The position numbers and the translations under genes are program-made. A stretch of DNA of 64,000 nucleotides from Pseudomonas sp. Au-Pse12 (GTDB lineage: Bacteria; Pseudomonadota; Gammaproteobacteria; Pseudomonadales; Pseudomonadaceae), in contig NZ_JAJTTH010000012.1 of assembly GCF_021341665.1 (NCBI RefSeq), positions 62,001-126,000 of the forward strand, given 5' to 3'. Numbering within the stretch: the first letter of the stretch is position 1; the number at the start of each line of letters is the position of its first letter. The notes below the pieces were generated by a model, which saw nothing but the letters and a program-made list of their open reading frames with translations, did not search any database and had not been told where the DNA came from. Positions 42,872 to 49,776 of the stretch are shown here, in pieces.

Positions 42872-42960
42872 AGTGGCAGCGGCAAGCGGCAAGCGGCAAG
42901 CTCCAAGCTTGAGGCTTGAGGCTTGAGGCTTGAGGCTTGAGGCTTGAGGCTTGAAGCTGC
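42872..42960. repeat. Heptad tandem repeat (GCTTGAG x 6)
   Basis: A run of 7-bp steps: GCGGCAA three times, GCTCCAA, then GCTTGAG about six times, then GCTTGAA and GCTGC. It lies between the acyltransferase gene start and the retropepsin-like gene. It is the same heptad logic as at 7864 and 34985, but expanded in tandem, so copy number may vary between strains. Confidence 0.85.
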
Positions 42961-43030
42961 TTCTATACGAACCAATTCGTTGGCAGCGGTCTAAAATCCC
43001 GCTGCCCCTCTCTTCAAGGAATCCACTGCC

Positions 43031-43531
43031 GTGAAATCTGTCCTTGCTCTTGTTTCGCTGTTGGCGCTGCCGGTGATGGCCGCCGAGCCGACCCTGTATG
43101 GCCGTTATGAATACATTCGCCTGCCGGAAATCGGTGAAACCCTGCAGGCCAAGATGGACACCGGGGCCCTGACCGCGTCGCTGTCGGCCAAGGATATCCA
43201 GACCTTCACCCGCGACGGTGAGGATTGGGTACGTTTCCGCCTGGCCACCAAGAATGGCGGCGGCAAGGTCTTTGAGCACAAGGTGGCGCGGATCAGCAAG
43301 ATCAAGAGCCGCTCCGACGAGGGAGATGAGGCTGAAGAGCCGCAGTCGGCCAAGCGCCCGGTGGTGGAGCTGGAGATGTGCCTGGGCAACGTCAAGCGCA
43401 CGGTGGAGGTCAACCTCACCGACCGCAGCAGCTTCAACTATCCGCTGCTGATCGGCGCCAAGGCGCTGCGGGAATTCGGCGCGGCGGTGAACCCGGCGCG
43501 GCGCTATACCGCTGACAAGCCCGACTGCTGA
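43031..43531 (+). CDS. Retropepsin-like/putative ATP-dependent zinc protease family protein
   Basis: Exported protein of 166 residues with a signal peptide (MKSVLALVSLLALPVMAAEP). The aspartic-protease-like motif KMDTGALTASL is near residues 41-51, and the family's RPVVELEMCLG and YPLLIGAKALREFG segments follow. The family (PF05618 type) is annotated as ATP-dependent zinc protease, but the DTGA motif indicates a retropepsin-like fold. The start is GTG with AAGGA upstream. It precedes creBC by 59 bp on the same strand and may be co-transcribed. Confidence 0.82.
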   Translation: MKSVLALVSLLALPVMAAEPTLYGRYEYIRLPEIGETLQAKMDTGALTASLSAKDIQTFTRDGEDWVRFRLATKNGGGKVFEHKVARISKIKSRSDEGDEAEEPQSAKRPVVELEMCLGNVKRTVEVNLTDRSSFNYPLLIGAKALREFGAAVNPARRYTADKPDC

Positions 43532-43590
43532 TTGACTGTCTACAAGGCATCCGGCACCGTTCGCCCACTGAATTTGCGTGCTTGGATGCC

Positions 43591-44271
43591 ATGCCTCATA
43601 TCCTGATTGTCGAAGACGAAGCGGCCATTGCCGACACCCTGATCTTCGCCCTGCAAGGCGAAGGTTTCACCACCACCTGGTTGAGCCTGGGCCGCGCGGC
43701 CCTGGAGTATCAGCAGGCGAGCCCCGCGGACCTGATCATCCTCGATATCGGCCTGCCGGATATCAGCGGCTTTGAAACCTGCAAGCAGCTGCGCCGCTTC
43801 AGCGAAGTGCCGGTGATGTTTCTCAGCGCCCGGGACGGCGAGATCGATCGGGTGGTGGGCCTGGAGATCGGCGCCGACGATTATGTGGTCAAGCCCTTCA
43901 GCCCGCGGGAAGTGGCGGCGCGAGTCAAGGCGATCCTCAAGCGCATGACCCCGCGAGCGGCTCCCGAGGTGGCCACGGCGCTGTTCGTCATCGACGCCGA
44001 GCGGGTGCAGATCAGCTACCGGGCCCAGCCCCTGAGCCTGACCCGGCATGAATTCCGCCTGCTGCAATGCCTGCTGGAGCAGCCCGAGCGGGTGTTCAGC
44101 CGCGAGCAGTTGCTGGATGCCCTGGGGGTGATGGCGGATGTGGGCTACGAGCGCAATATCGACAGCCACATCAAGAGCCTGCGGGCCAAGCTGCGGCTGG
44201 TGGCGGCCGAGGCCGAGCCGATCCAGACCCATCGCGGCCTGGGCTACAGCTACAGCCCGAGCCACGCCTGA
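43591..44271 (+). CDS. creB: Response regulator CreB
   Basis: OmpR-family response regulator of 226 residues. The receiver domain has the acidic pocket EDE near the start, the phosphoacceptor Asp in LIILDIGLPD and Lys in YVVKPFSP. The C-terminal winged helix ends SHIKSLRAKLRLVAAE...HRGLGYSYSP. The ATG at 43591 is used; an in-frame TTG at 43582 would add three residues. It overlaps creC by 1 nt. In Pseudomonas, CreBC is linked to beta-lactam resistance, biofilm and fitness and activates creD. Confidence 0.93.
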   Translation: MPHILIVEDEAAIADTLIFALQGEGFTTTWLSLGRAALEYQQASPADLIILDIGLPDISGFETCKQLRRFSEVPVMFLSARDGEIDRVVGLEIGADDYVVKPFSPREVAARVKAILKRMTPRAAPEVATALFVIDAERVQISYRAQPLSLTRHEFRLLQCLLEQPERVFSREQLLDALGVMADVGYERNIDSHIKSLRAKLRLVAAEAEPIQTHRGLGYSYSPSHA

Positions 44272-45689
44272 TGACCTTGGGCATCCGCATCTTCCTGGTC
44301 TATTTGCTGTTCATCAGCCTGACCGGCTATTTCGTGCTGAGCACGGTGATGAAGGAGATCCGCCCCGGCGTGCGCCAGTCCACCGAGGAAACCCTGGTGG
44401 ACACCGCCAACCTGCTGGCGGAGATCCTGCGGGACGATTTCAAGGCCGGCACCCTCAGCGAGAACCGCTGGCCGCAACTGCTGCGGGCCTACGGTGAGCG
44501 GCAACCGGCGGCGACCATCTGGGGCCTGCCGAAGAATCAGGTCAACCACCGCATCTACGTCACCGACGCCAAGGGCATCGTGGTCCTGGACTCCAGCGGC
44601 CTGGCGGTGGGCCAGGACTATTCGCGCTGGAACGATGTCTACCTGACCCTGCGCGGCCAATATGGCGCGCGTTCGTCGCGCTCGCTGGCCGACGATCCCA
44701 ATTCTTCGGTGATGCACGTGGGCGCGCCGATCCGCGACAACGGCCAGATCATCGGCGTGGTCACCGTGGCCAAGCCCAACAGTTCCTTGCAGCCCTACGT
44801 CGACCGTACTGAACGCCGCCTGCTGTGGTACGGCGCCGGGTTGATCGCCATGGGCCTGCTGTTTGGTGCCTTGCTGTCCTGGTGGCTGAGCGCGGCGTTG
44901 CGGCGCATGACGGCCTATGCGCTGGCGGTCAGTGAAGGGCGCCGGGCCGAGCTGCCGCACTATCGCGGTGGCGAAATGGAGCAGTTGGCAACGGCGGTGG
45001 AACACATGCGCACCCAGCTCGAAGGCAAGGCCTATGTCGAGCGTTACGTGCACACCCTGACCCACGAACTGAAGAGCCCCCTGGCGGCCATTCGTGGGGC
45101 GGCGGAGCTGCTGCAAAGCGAGATGCCCCTGGAACAGCGCCAGCGCTTCGTCGGCAATATCGACAGCGAAAGCGCGCGCATGCAGCAGTTGATCGAGCGC
45201 CTGTTGAACCTGGCGCAAGTGGAGCAGCGCCAGGGCCTGGAAGAGCGGGTCAGCGTGCCCCTGGCGCCGTTGTGCAAGGAGCTGTTGAACAGCCAGCACG
45301 GGCGTATCGAAGGCAAGCAACTGCAGGTGGAACTGCGGGTGCCGGCGGACCTGGCCTGGTCCGGCGAGCCGTTCCTGCTGCGCCAGGCCCTGGGCAACCT
45401 GTTGACCAATGCCCTGGACTTCAGCCCCGTGGGCGGCCTGTTGCGCTGCTCGGCGCAGCGGGTGGAGGAAGGCGTGGAACTGGTGCTGTTCAACCAGGGC
45501 GAGCCGATTCCGGACTATGCCCTGCCGCGCCTGTGCGAGCGCTTCTATTCCCTGCCGCGCCCGGACAGCGGGCGCAAGAGCACCGGCCTGGGGCTGAACT
45601 TCGTCGAGGAAGTGGTGCAGCTGCATGGCGGCCAGATGCGCATTGAGAACGTTGCGGGTGGGGTGCAGGTGACGTTGCGCCTGCCCTGA
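44271..45689 (+). CDS. creC: Sensor histidine kinase CreC
   Basis: Inner-membrane sensor kinase of 472 residues. Two transmembrane helices (about 5-27 and 182-205) enclose a periplasmic sensing domain containing IYVTDAKGIVVLDSSG, typical of CreC. A HAMP region, the H-box LTHELKSPLAAIRGAAELL, an N-box (NLLTNALDFSP) and a G-box (KSTGLGLNFV) follow. The start ATG overlaps the creB stop (TGATG). Phosphorylation target is CreB. Confidence 0.93.
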   Translation: MTLGIRIFLVYLLFISLTGYFVLSTVMKEIRPGVRQSTEETLVDTANLLAEILRDDFKAGTLSENRWPQLLRAYGERQPAATIWGLPKNQVNHRIYVTDAKGIVVLDSSGLAVGQDYSRWNDVYLTLRGQYGARSSRSLADDPNSSVMHVGAPIRDNGQIIGVVTVAKPNSSLQPYVDRTERRLLWYGAGLIAMGLLFGALLSWWLSAALRRMTAYALAVSEGRRAELPHYRGGEMEQLATAVEHMRTQLEGKAYVERYVHTLTHELKSPLAAIRGAAELLQSEMPLEQRQRFVGNIDSESARMQQLIERLLNLAQVEQRQGLEERVSVPLAPLCKELLNSQHGRIEGKQLQVELRVPADLAWSGEPFLLRQALGNLLTNALDFSPVGGLLRCSAQRVEEGVELVLFNQGEPIPDYALPRLCERFYSLPRPDSGRKSTGLGLNFVEEVVQLHGGQMRIENVAGGVQVTLRLP

Positions 45690-45699
45690 GCGGGGATTC

Positions 45700-45715
45700 T
45701 CCACAGAGTCTCCAC
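45700..45715. promoter_or_regulatory. cre-tag-like direct repeat upstream of creD
   Basis: TCCAC-N6-TCCAC lies 66-81 bp before the creD start. It is part of a longer direct repeat of TCTCCACA with an 11-bp period (45698 and 45709). The known CreB recognition sequence in enterobacteria is TTCAC-N6-TTCAC; here both half-sites differ at the same one position while spacing is kept. Probable CreB binding site for creD activation. Confidence 0.6.
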
Positions 45716-45780
45716 ATTGCCCCCATAAAACCCCCATGCCCGCGTTCCAGACTCTCGCCCATTCGAACTGGGAGAGCCTC

Positions 45781-47157
45781 ATGAACCGTAACCTGACCTT
45801 CAAACTCGGGGCCATCGGCCTGTTGATCATGCTGTTGCTGATACCGCTGTTGATGATCAGCGGCCTGATCGGCGAGCGCCAGAGCCTGCGCGACGGCGTG
45901 CTCGAGGATATCGCCCGCAGCTCCAGCACTCAGCAGCAGATCAGCGGCCCGGTGATGGTGGTGGATTACCGCAAGACCGTGCGCACCTGGAAAACCGACG
46001 AAAAGACCAAGAAGCGCTACCAGGAAACCAGCCAGAAACAGGGACGGTTGTTCTTCCTGCCAGAGCATTTCGAACTCGACGGCAAGGCCCAGACCGAGCT
46101 GCGTTCCCGAGGGATCTACGAGGCGCGGCTGTTCCACGCCGACAACCACATCAGCGGCCATTTCGCCGTGCCCGAGCAGTACGGCATCAAGGAGGATTTT
46201 GCGGACTACCAGTTCGACCAGCCGTTCCTGGCGGTGGGCATCAGCGATATCCGCGGCATCGAAAACGCCCTGCAACTGCAGCTCAACGGCCAGACCCTGG
46301 ACTTTGCCCCCGGCACCTTTGTCAGCTGGCTGGACGAAGGCGTGCACGTGCTGCTGCCGCCCCTGGACCTGAAGAAGAGCACCCGCCTGGACTTCGCCTT
46401 CGACCTGCGCTTGCAGGGCACCGGCCAGTTGCAGGTGCTGCCTGTGGGCAAGACCAGCAAGGTGCTGCTGACGGCCAACTGGCCGCACCCGAGCTTTGTC
46501 GGCAACTACCTGCCGGTGCAGCGTGAAGTCACCGAGCAGGGCTTTTCGGCGATCTGGCAGACCTCGTTCTTCTCCACCAACCTGGAGCAGGCCATGGAGC
46601 GCTGCGCTTACAGCAGCCAATGCCAGGACTTCAACAGCCGCAGCTTTGGCGTGAGTTTCATCGACCCGGTGGACCAGTACCTGAAAAGCGATCGGGCGAT
46701 CAAATACGCCCTGCTGTTCATCGGCCTGACCTTTGCCGGCTTCTTCCTGTTTGAAGTGCTCAAGAGCCTGTCGGTGCACCCGATCCAGTACGGCCTGGTG
46801 GGCGTGGCGCTGGCGTTCTTCTACCTGTTGCTGCTGTCGCTGTCGGAGCACCTGGGTTTCGAGCTGGCGTATGGCGTGTCGGCTACGGCTTGCGTGGGCT
46901 TGATCGGCTTCTATGTCAGCTATGTGCTGCACAGCTGGCGTAATGGCGCGGTGTTCGCGCTTTCACTGGCGGCCTTGTACGGCTTGCTCTATGGCCTGCT
47001 CAGCGCCGAGGACTACGCCTTGCTGATGGGGTCGCTGTTGCTGTTCGGCCTGTTGGGCGTGTTCATGGTGCTGACCCGCAAGCTGGACTGGTATGGCCTG
47101 GGCCAGAGCAAGACCCCGGCGCCCCTGCAGTTCGATCTGGAGGCCATCCATGAGTAA
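45781..47157 (+). CDS. creD: Inner membrane protein CreD
   Basis: Membrane protein of 458 residues. One N-terminal transmembrane helix (LGAIGLLIMLLLIPLLMISG) is followed by a large periplasmic domain with QQQISGPVMVVDYRKTV and then about six C-terminal helices, ending KLDWYGLGQ. It is the classic CreB-regulated gene; in pseudomonads it is induced with the response to PBP4 inhibition. The 91-bp gap from creC holds the cre-tag-like repeat, so it probably has its own promoter. Confidence 0.92.
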   Translation: MNRNLTFKLGAIGLLIMLLLIPLLMISGLIGERQSLRDGVLEDIARSSSTQQQISGPVMVVDYRKTVRTWKTDEKTKKRYQETSQKQGRLFFLPEHFELDGKAQTELRSRGIYEARLFHADNHISGHFAVPEQYGIKEDFADYQFDQPFLAVGISDIRGIENALQLQLNGQTLDFAPGTFVSWLDEGVHVLLPPLDLKKSTRLDFAFDLRLQGTGQLQVLPVGKTSKVLLTANWPHPSFVGNYLPVQREVTEQGFSAIWQTSFFSTNLEQAMERCAYSSQCQDFNSRSFGVSFIDPVDQYLKSDRAIKYALLFIGLTFAGFFLFEVLKSLSVHPIQYGLVGVALAFFYLLLLSLSEHLGFELAYGVSATACVGLIGFYVSYVLHSWRNGAVFALSLAALYGLLYGLLSAEDYALLMGSLLLFGLLGVFMVLTRKLDWYGLGQSKTPAPLQFDLEAIHE

Positions 47158-47320
47158 GTCACTGGGCTTGCGTGAGGACCAGCGTCAGCGCGAACGCCTG
47201 ACGCAGCGGATTGGCCAGTTGTTTCCGCGGGATGCCTGGTGGCTGGTGCGCCAGCAAGCCGCTCCCCGTGCTGCAGGAGCCGGCTTGCCGGCGAACAGGG
47301 CCGAGCGCCTGACCGATTAG
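47150..47320 (+). CDS. Small hypothetical ORF overlapping the creD end
   Basis: Possible 56-residue protein starting at an ATG that overlaps the creD stop by 8 nt. The first 36 residues are charged and helical (MSKSLGLREDQRQRERLTQR). The C-terminal third is encoded by a REP-like sequence (GCAGGAGCCGGCTTGCCGGC at about 47272), suggesting that a repeat truncated a longer gene. No family is recognised. It could be a real small protein, a relic, or chance. Confidence 0.3.
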   Translation: MSKSLGLREDQRQRERLTQRIGQLFPRDAWWLVRQQAAPRAAGAGLPANRAERLTD

Positions 47321-47946
47321 GCCGGCGGTCGGGTCGCCAGCATCGACGGCCGCTGGCTGACCTCGAAGTACCAGGCGGCCAGTTGAGGCTGGTCCTGGCG
47401 CCATTCCAGGTCGGGGTGGCGGAAGTCCAGGTAACCCAGGGCGCAGGCGACGCTGATGGCGGCAATATCGAAGTGGCAGGCCAGCTCGGCAATCGCCTCG
47501 GCCTCCAGCACCGCCAGGGCGCGGCGGATCTTGTCGCGCTGGCCGTCGAGCCACTGTTCCCAGTGTTTTTCCGGGGCGCGCAGGGCCAGCTCGTAGCGCA
47601 CCAGCACGGCAGCGTCCATGATCCCGTCGGCCAGGGCCGCGAGCGTCAGGCGGCGCCAGCGGGCCGAGCCGTCCCGGGGGATCAGCGGGTTGCCGACGTG
47701 CTGCTGGTCCAGGTAGTCGAGGATCACCCGGCTGTCGTACAGCACCTGGCCGTTGTCCAGGCGCAGGGCGGGAATCTTGCCCAGGGGGTTGTCCTGGTTC
47801 AGGGTGGCGTCCGGGCTGACCGGGCTCAGTTGGCTGGCTTGCAGGGCGACCCGGTTCAACTGCCCGGTTTCATGCAGCAGCACCATGACTTTGCGTACGT
47901 AAGGTGATGCCGGGTTGTGGAACAGCGTCATGCTTGGGGTGGACAT
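47317..47946 (-). CDS. Glutathione S-transferase family protein
   Basis: Cytosolic GST-like protein of 209 residues. The N-terminal thioredoxin-like domain has the likely active-site Ser in LFHNPASPYVRKV and the glutathione-binding GKIPALRLDNGQVLYDSRVI (cis-Pro then Asp-Ser). The C-terminal helical domain carries ALADGIMDAAVLVRYE. The ATG at 47946 (not 48036) begins at the conserved N-terminus. It is monocistronic; the substrate is unknown. Confidence 0.88.
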   Translation of the reverse strand: MSTPSMTLFHNPASPYVRKVMVLLHETGQLNRVALQASQLSPVSPDATLNQDNPLGKIPALRLDNGQVLYDSRVILDYLDQQHVGNPLIPRDGSARWRRLTLAALADGIMDAAVLVRYELALRAPEKHWEQWLDGQRDKIRRALAVLEAEAIAELACHFDIAAISVACALGYLDFRHPDLEWRQDQPQLAAWYFEVSQRPSMLATRPPA

Positions 47947-48046
47947 GATTATTCCTCGCGGGTGGAAGTCTCGCAGCCCGGGGATCTTAGCGCAGCCTGG
48001 GGCATTGGCCACAGGGGCGAGCGGCGGTACAGACAAGGAGTGATGA

Positions 48047-48499
48047 GTGCGCAGGTCCTATTTTCTACACGGGTTGTACAGCCTGGCCCTGACCCTGTTG
48101 GGCGCGCTGGCGGTGTACCTGGCGTTGCAATACGAGTTTCGTCGCAAGGGCGAGGGCGAGCCGGAACTGATCATGGCGTTCGCCTACATCGCCTGGTACT
48201 GGGCCCTGCCGGCGCTGGCCCTGCCGGGCCTGGCTTGCGCCCTGTTACGCCTGCGCGGTCCCGACCCGGTGACCCAGCGGTGGCGCTGGAGCCTGGCGGC
48301 CAGCTATGTGCCGTTGCTGGGGCTGGCCTTGTTCAGCGTGCTGGTGGCCATCGAGGCGTTCCAGGAAAACCGGGTGTTCATCCCGGTGATGCTGATCGGC
48401 CTCGGGCTTTCGATGTACCTGTGGCGCGGTTTCCCGGCGCCGGGTTCAGGCCGCCGGCTTGCGTCGCAACAGGCCGTGCAGGGCGATCAGGGTCGGTAG
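48047..48499 (+). CDS. Hypothetical small integral membrane protein
   Basis: Predicted membrane protein of 150 residues with four hydrophobic segments and no recognised domain. The GTG start is well supported by AAGGAG about 7 nt upstream; no ATG is present in the same frame near the N-terminus. Its 3' end overlaps the convergent 62-residue membrane protein gene by 54 bp. The C-terminal 20 residues, encoded in this overlap, may therefore not be conserved. Confidence 0.6.
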   Translation: MRRSYFLHGLYSLALTLLGALAVYLALQYEFRRKGEGEPELIMAFAYIAWYWALPALALPGLACALLRLRGPDPVTQRWRWSLAASYVPLLGLALFSVLVAIEAFQENRVFIPVMLIGLGLSMYLWRGFPAPGSGRRLASQQAVQGDQGR

Positions 48500-48634
48500 G
48501 CCCAGGCCCAGCCAGCTCAGGCTGTCCCAGACGCCATCACCCAGCAGCGCGGCGAACAACCCGGCGGCGCTCAGCAGGCCAAGCGCCAGGGGCGCGCCGA
48601 AGACCTTCCAGAAACTCGCTTGCCGCGGCTTCAT
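48446..48634 (-). CDS. Small membrane protein downstream of PepSY protein
   Basis: Protein of 62 residues with two predicted transmembrane helices (PLALGLLSAAGLFAALLG and SWLGLGLPTLIALHGLL) and a positively charged C-terminus (LLRRKPAA). Its ATG overlaps the stop of the PepSY gene by 4 nt, strong evidence that it is translated. Small proteins of this kind commonly close FecI/TonB receptor/PepSY iron loci in Pseudomonas. Function is unknown. Confidence 0.7.
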   Translation of the reverse strand: MKPRQASFWKVFGAPLALGLLSAAGLFAALLGDGVWDSLSWLGLGLPTLIALHGLLRRKPAA

Positions 48635-49752
48635 CGGCGTCCCTCCTGGCGCGGCTTGCCGGCCCGCCGGCGGACGGTCCACAGGTACAGGCCGCTGCCC
48701 AGGACGATGAGGGTCAGGACGTCCATCGCTGCCCACAGCAGCTTCATCGGCAGGCCGCCGTAGTCGCCGAAATGCAGCGGCTGGGACATGCCCATGGCGT
48801 CCATGTACCAGGGCCGCTCGCCGACGGCTGTGACCTGCAGGCTGCTGGCGTCGATCAGCACCGGGGTCAGCAGGTGCGAGGTCAGGTGGCTGTCGCCCTT
48901 GAGGAACACCGCGTAGTGATGCTCGCTGGAAAAGCGTGTGCCAGGAAAGGCGATGAAGTCTGGCTGCATGCCCGGGGCGGCTTCCCTGGCGATCTCCAGC
49001 AGGCGGCTGGCCGGTGCCAGCGAGGTCAGCGGCGGGGCGTCGCGGTAGGGCGCGACCATGGCGCTGAGGCTGTCGTTGCGCCAGGCGGCGATGATCAGGT
49101 CGGCGCAGGCGCTGATCACCCCGGTCACGCCCACCACCAGGGCCCAGGTCAGGGTCACCACGCCGATCAGGTTGTGCAGGTCGAGCCAGCGCAGGCGGCT
49201 GGATTTGTCCTGGCGCACCGTGGCGAACTTCAGGCGGCGCATGAACGGCAGGTAGAGCACCGTGCCGGAGACGATCGCCAGCACAAACAGCAGGCCCATG
49301 AAGGCCAGCAGCAGTTTGCCCGGCAGCCCGGCAAACATGTCCACATGCAGGCGCAGCATGACCATCATCAACCCGCCGTTGGCCGAGGGCATGGCCAGTG
49401 CCTCGCCGGTGCGGGCATCGAGCATGAAGGTGTGGGACGAATTGGGCTCGGTGCCGGCGCTCTGGGCCATGATCGCCAGCACGCCGTTGGGTTCGTCCTC
49501 GTCCCAGCCGAAGTACTGCATGACCTCGCCGGGGCGGTGAGCCTCGGCGGCCTTGACCAGCTGTTGCAGGTCCAGGCGCGGGGTGTCGGCGGGCAGCTCC
49601 CGCAGTTGTGGCGCGTCCCCCAGCAGGTGGTCGATCTCGTGGTGGAAGATCAGCGGCAGCCCGGTGAGCGCGAGCAGCAGCAGAAACACCGTGCAGATCA
49701 GGCTGGCCCAGGTGTGGATCAAGGACCAGCGGCGGATGGTCGTGCTTTTCAT
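48631..49752 (-). CDS. PepSY-associated transmembrane protein (iron-uptake type)
   Basis: Inner-membrane protein of 373 residues with about four transmembrane helices (near 12-32, 145-167, 190-215 and 335-360) and PepSY domains. Features are the N-terminal RRWSLIHTWASLICTVFLLLL, LDARTGEA, and DLHNLIGVVTL. The family (PiuB-like) is often encoded with TonB-dependent siderophore receptors, where some members are ferrisiderophore reductases. It lies 24 bp downstream of the receptor gene and is coupled to a small membrane protein. Confidence 0.85.
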   Translation of the reverse strand: MKSTTIRRWSLIHTWASLICTVFLLLLALTGLPLIFHHEIDHLLGDAPQLRELPADTPRLDLQQLVKAAEAHRPGEVMQYFGWDEDEPNGVLAIMAQSAGTEPNSSHTFMLDARTGEALAMPSANGGLMMVMLRLHVDMFAGLPGKLLLAFMGLLFVLAIVSGTVLYLPFMRRLKFATVRQDKSSRLRWLDLHNLIGVVTLTWALVVGVTGVISACADLIIAAWRNDSLSAMVAPYRDAPPLTSLAPASRLLEIAREAAPGMQPDFIAFPGTRFSSEHHYAVFLKGDSHLTSHLLTPVLIDASSLQVTAVGERPWYMDAMGMSQPLHFGDYGGLPMKLLWAAMDVLTLIVLGSGLYLWTVRRRAGKPRQEGRR

Positions 49753-49776
49753 TGCTTAGCCTTCAGACGCAGCCGA

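Noticed and set aside
42900..42960. Tandem repeat as CRISPR
   Set aside because: The repeat unit is only 7 bp with no spacers.
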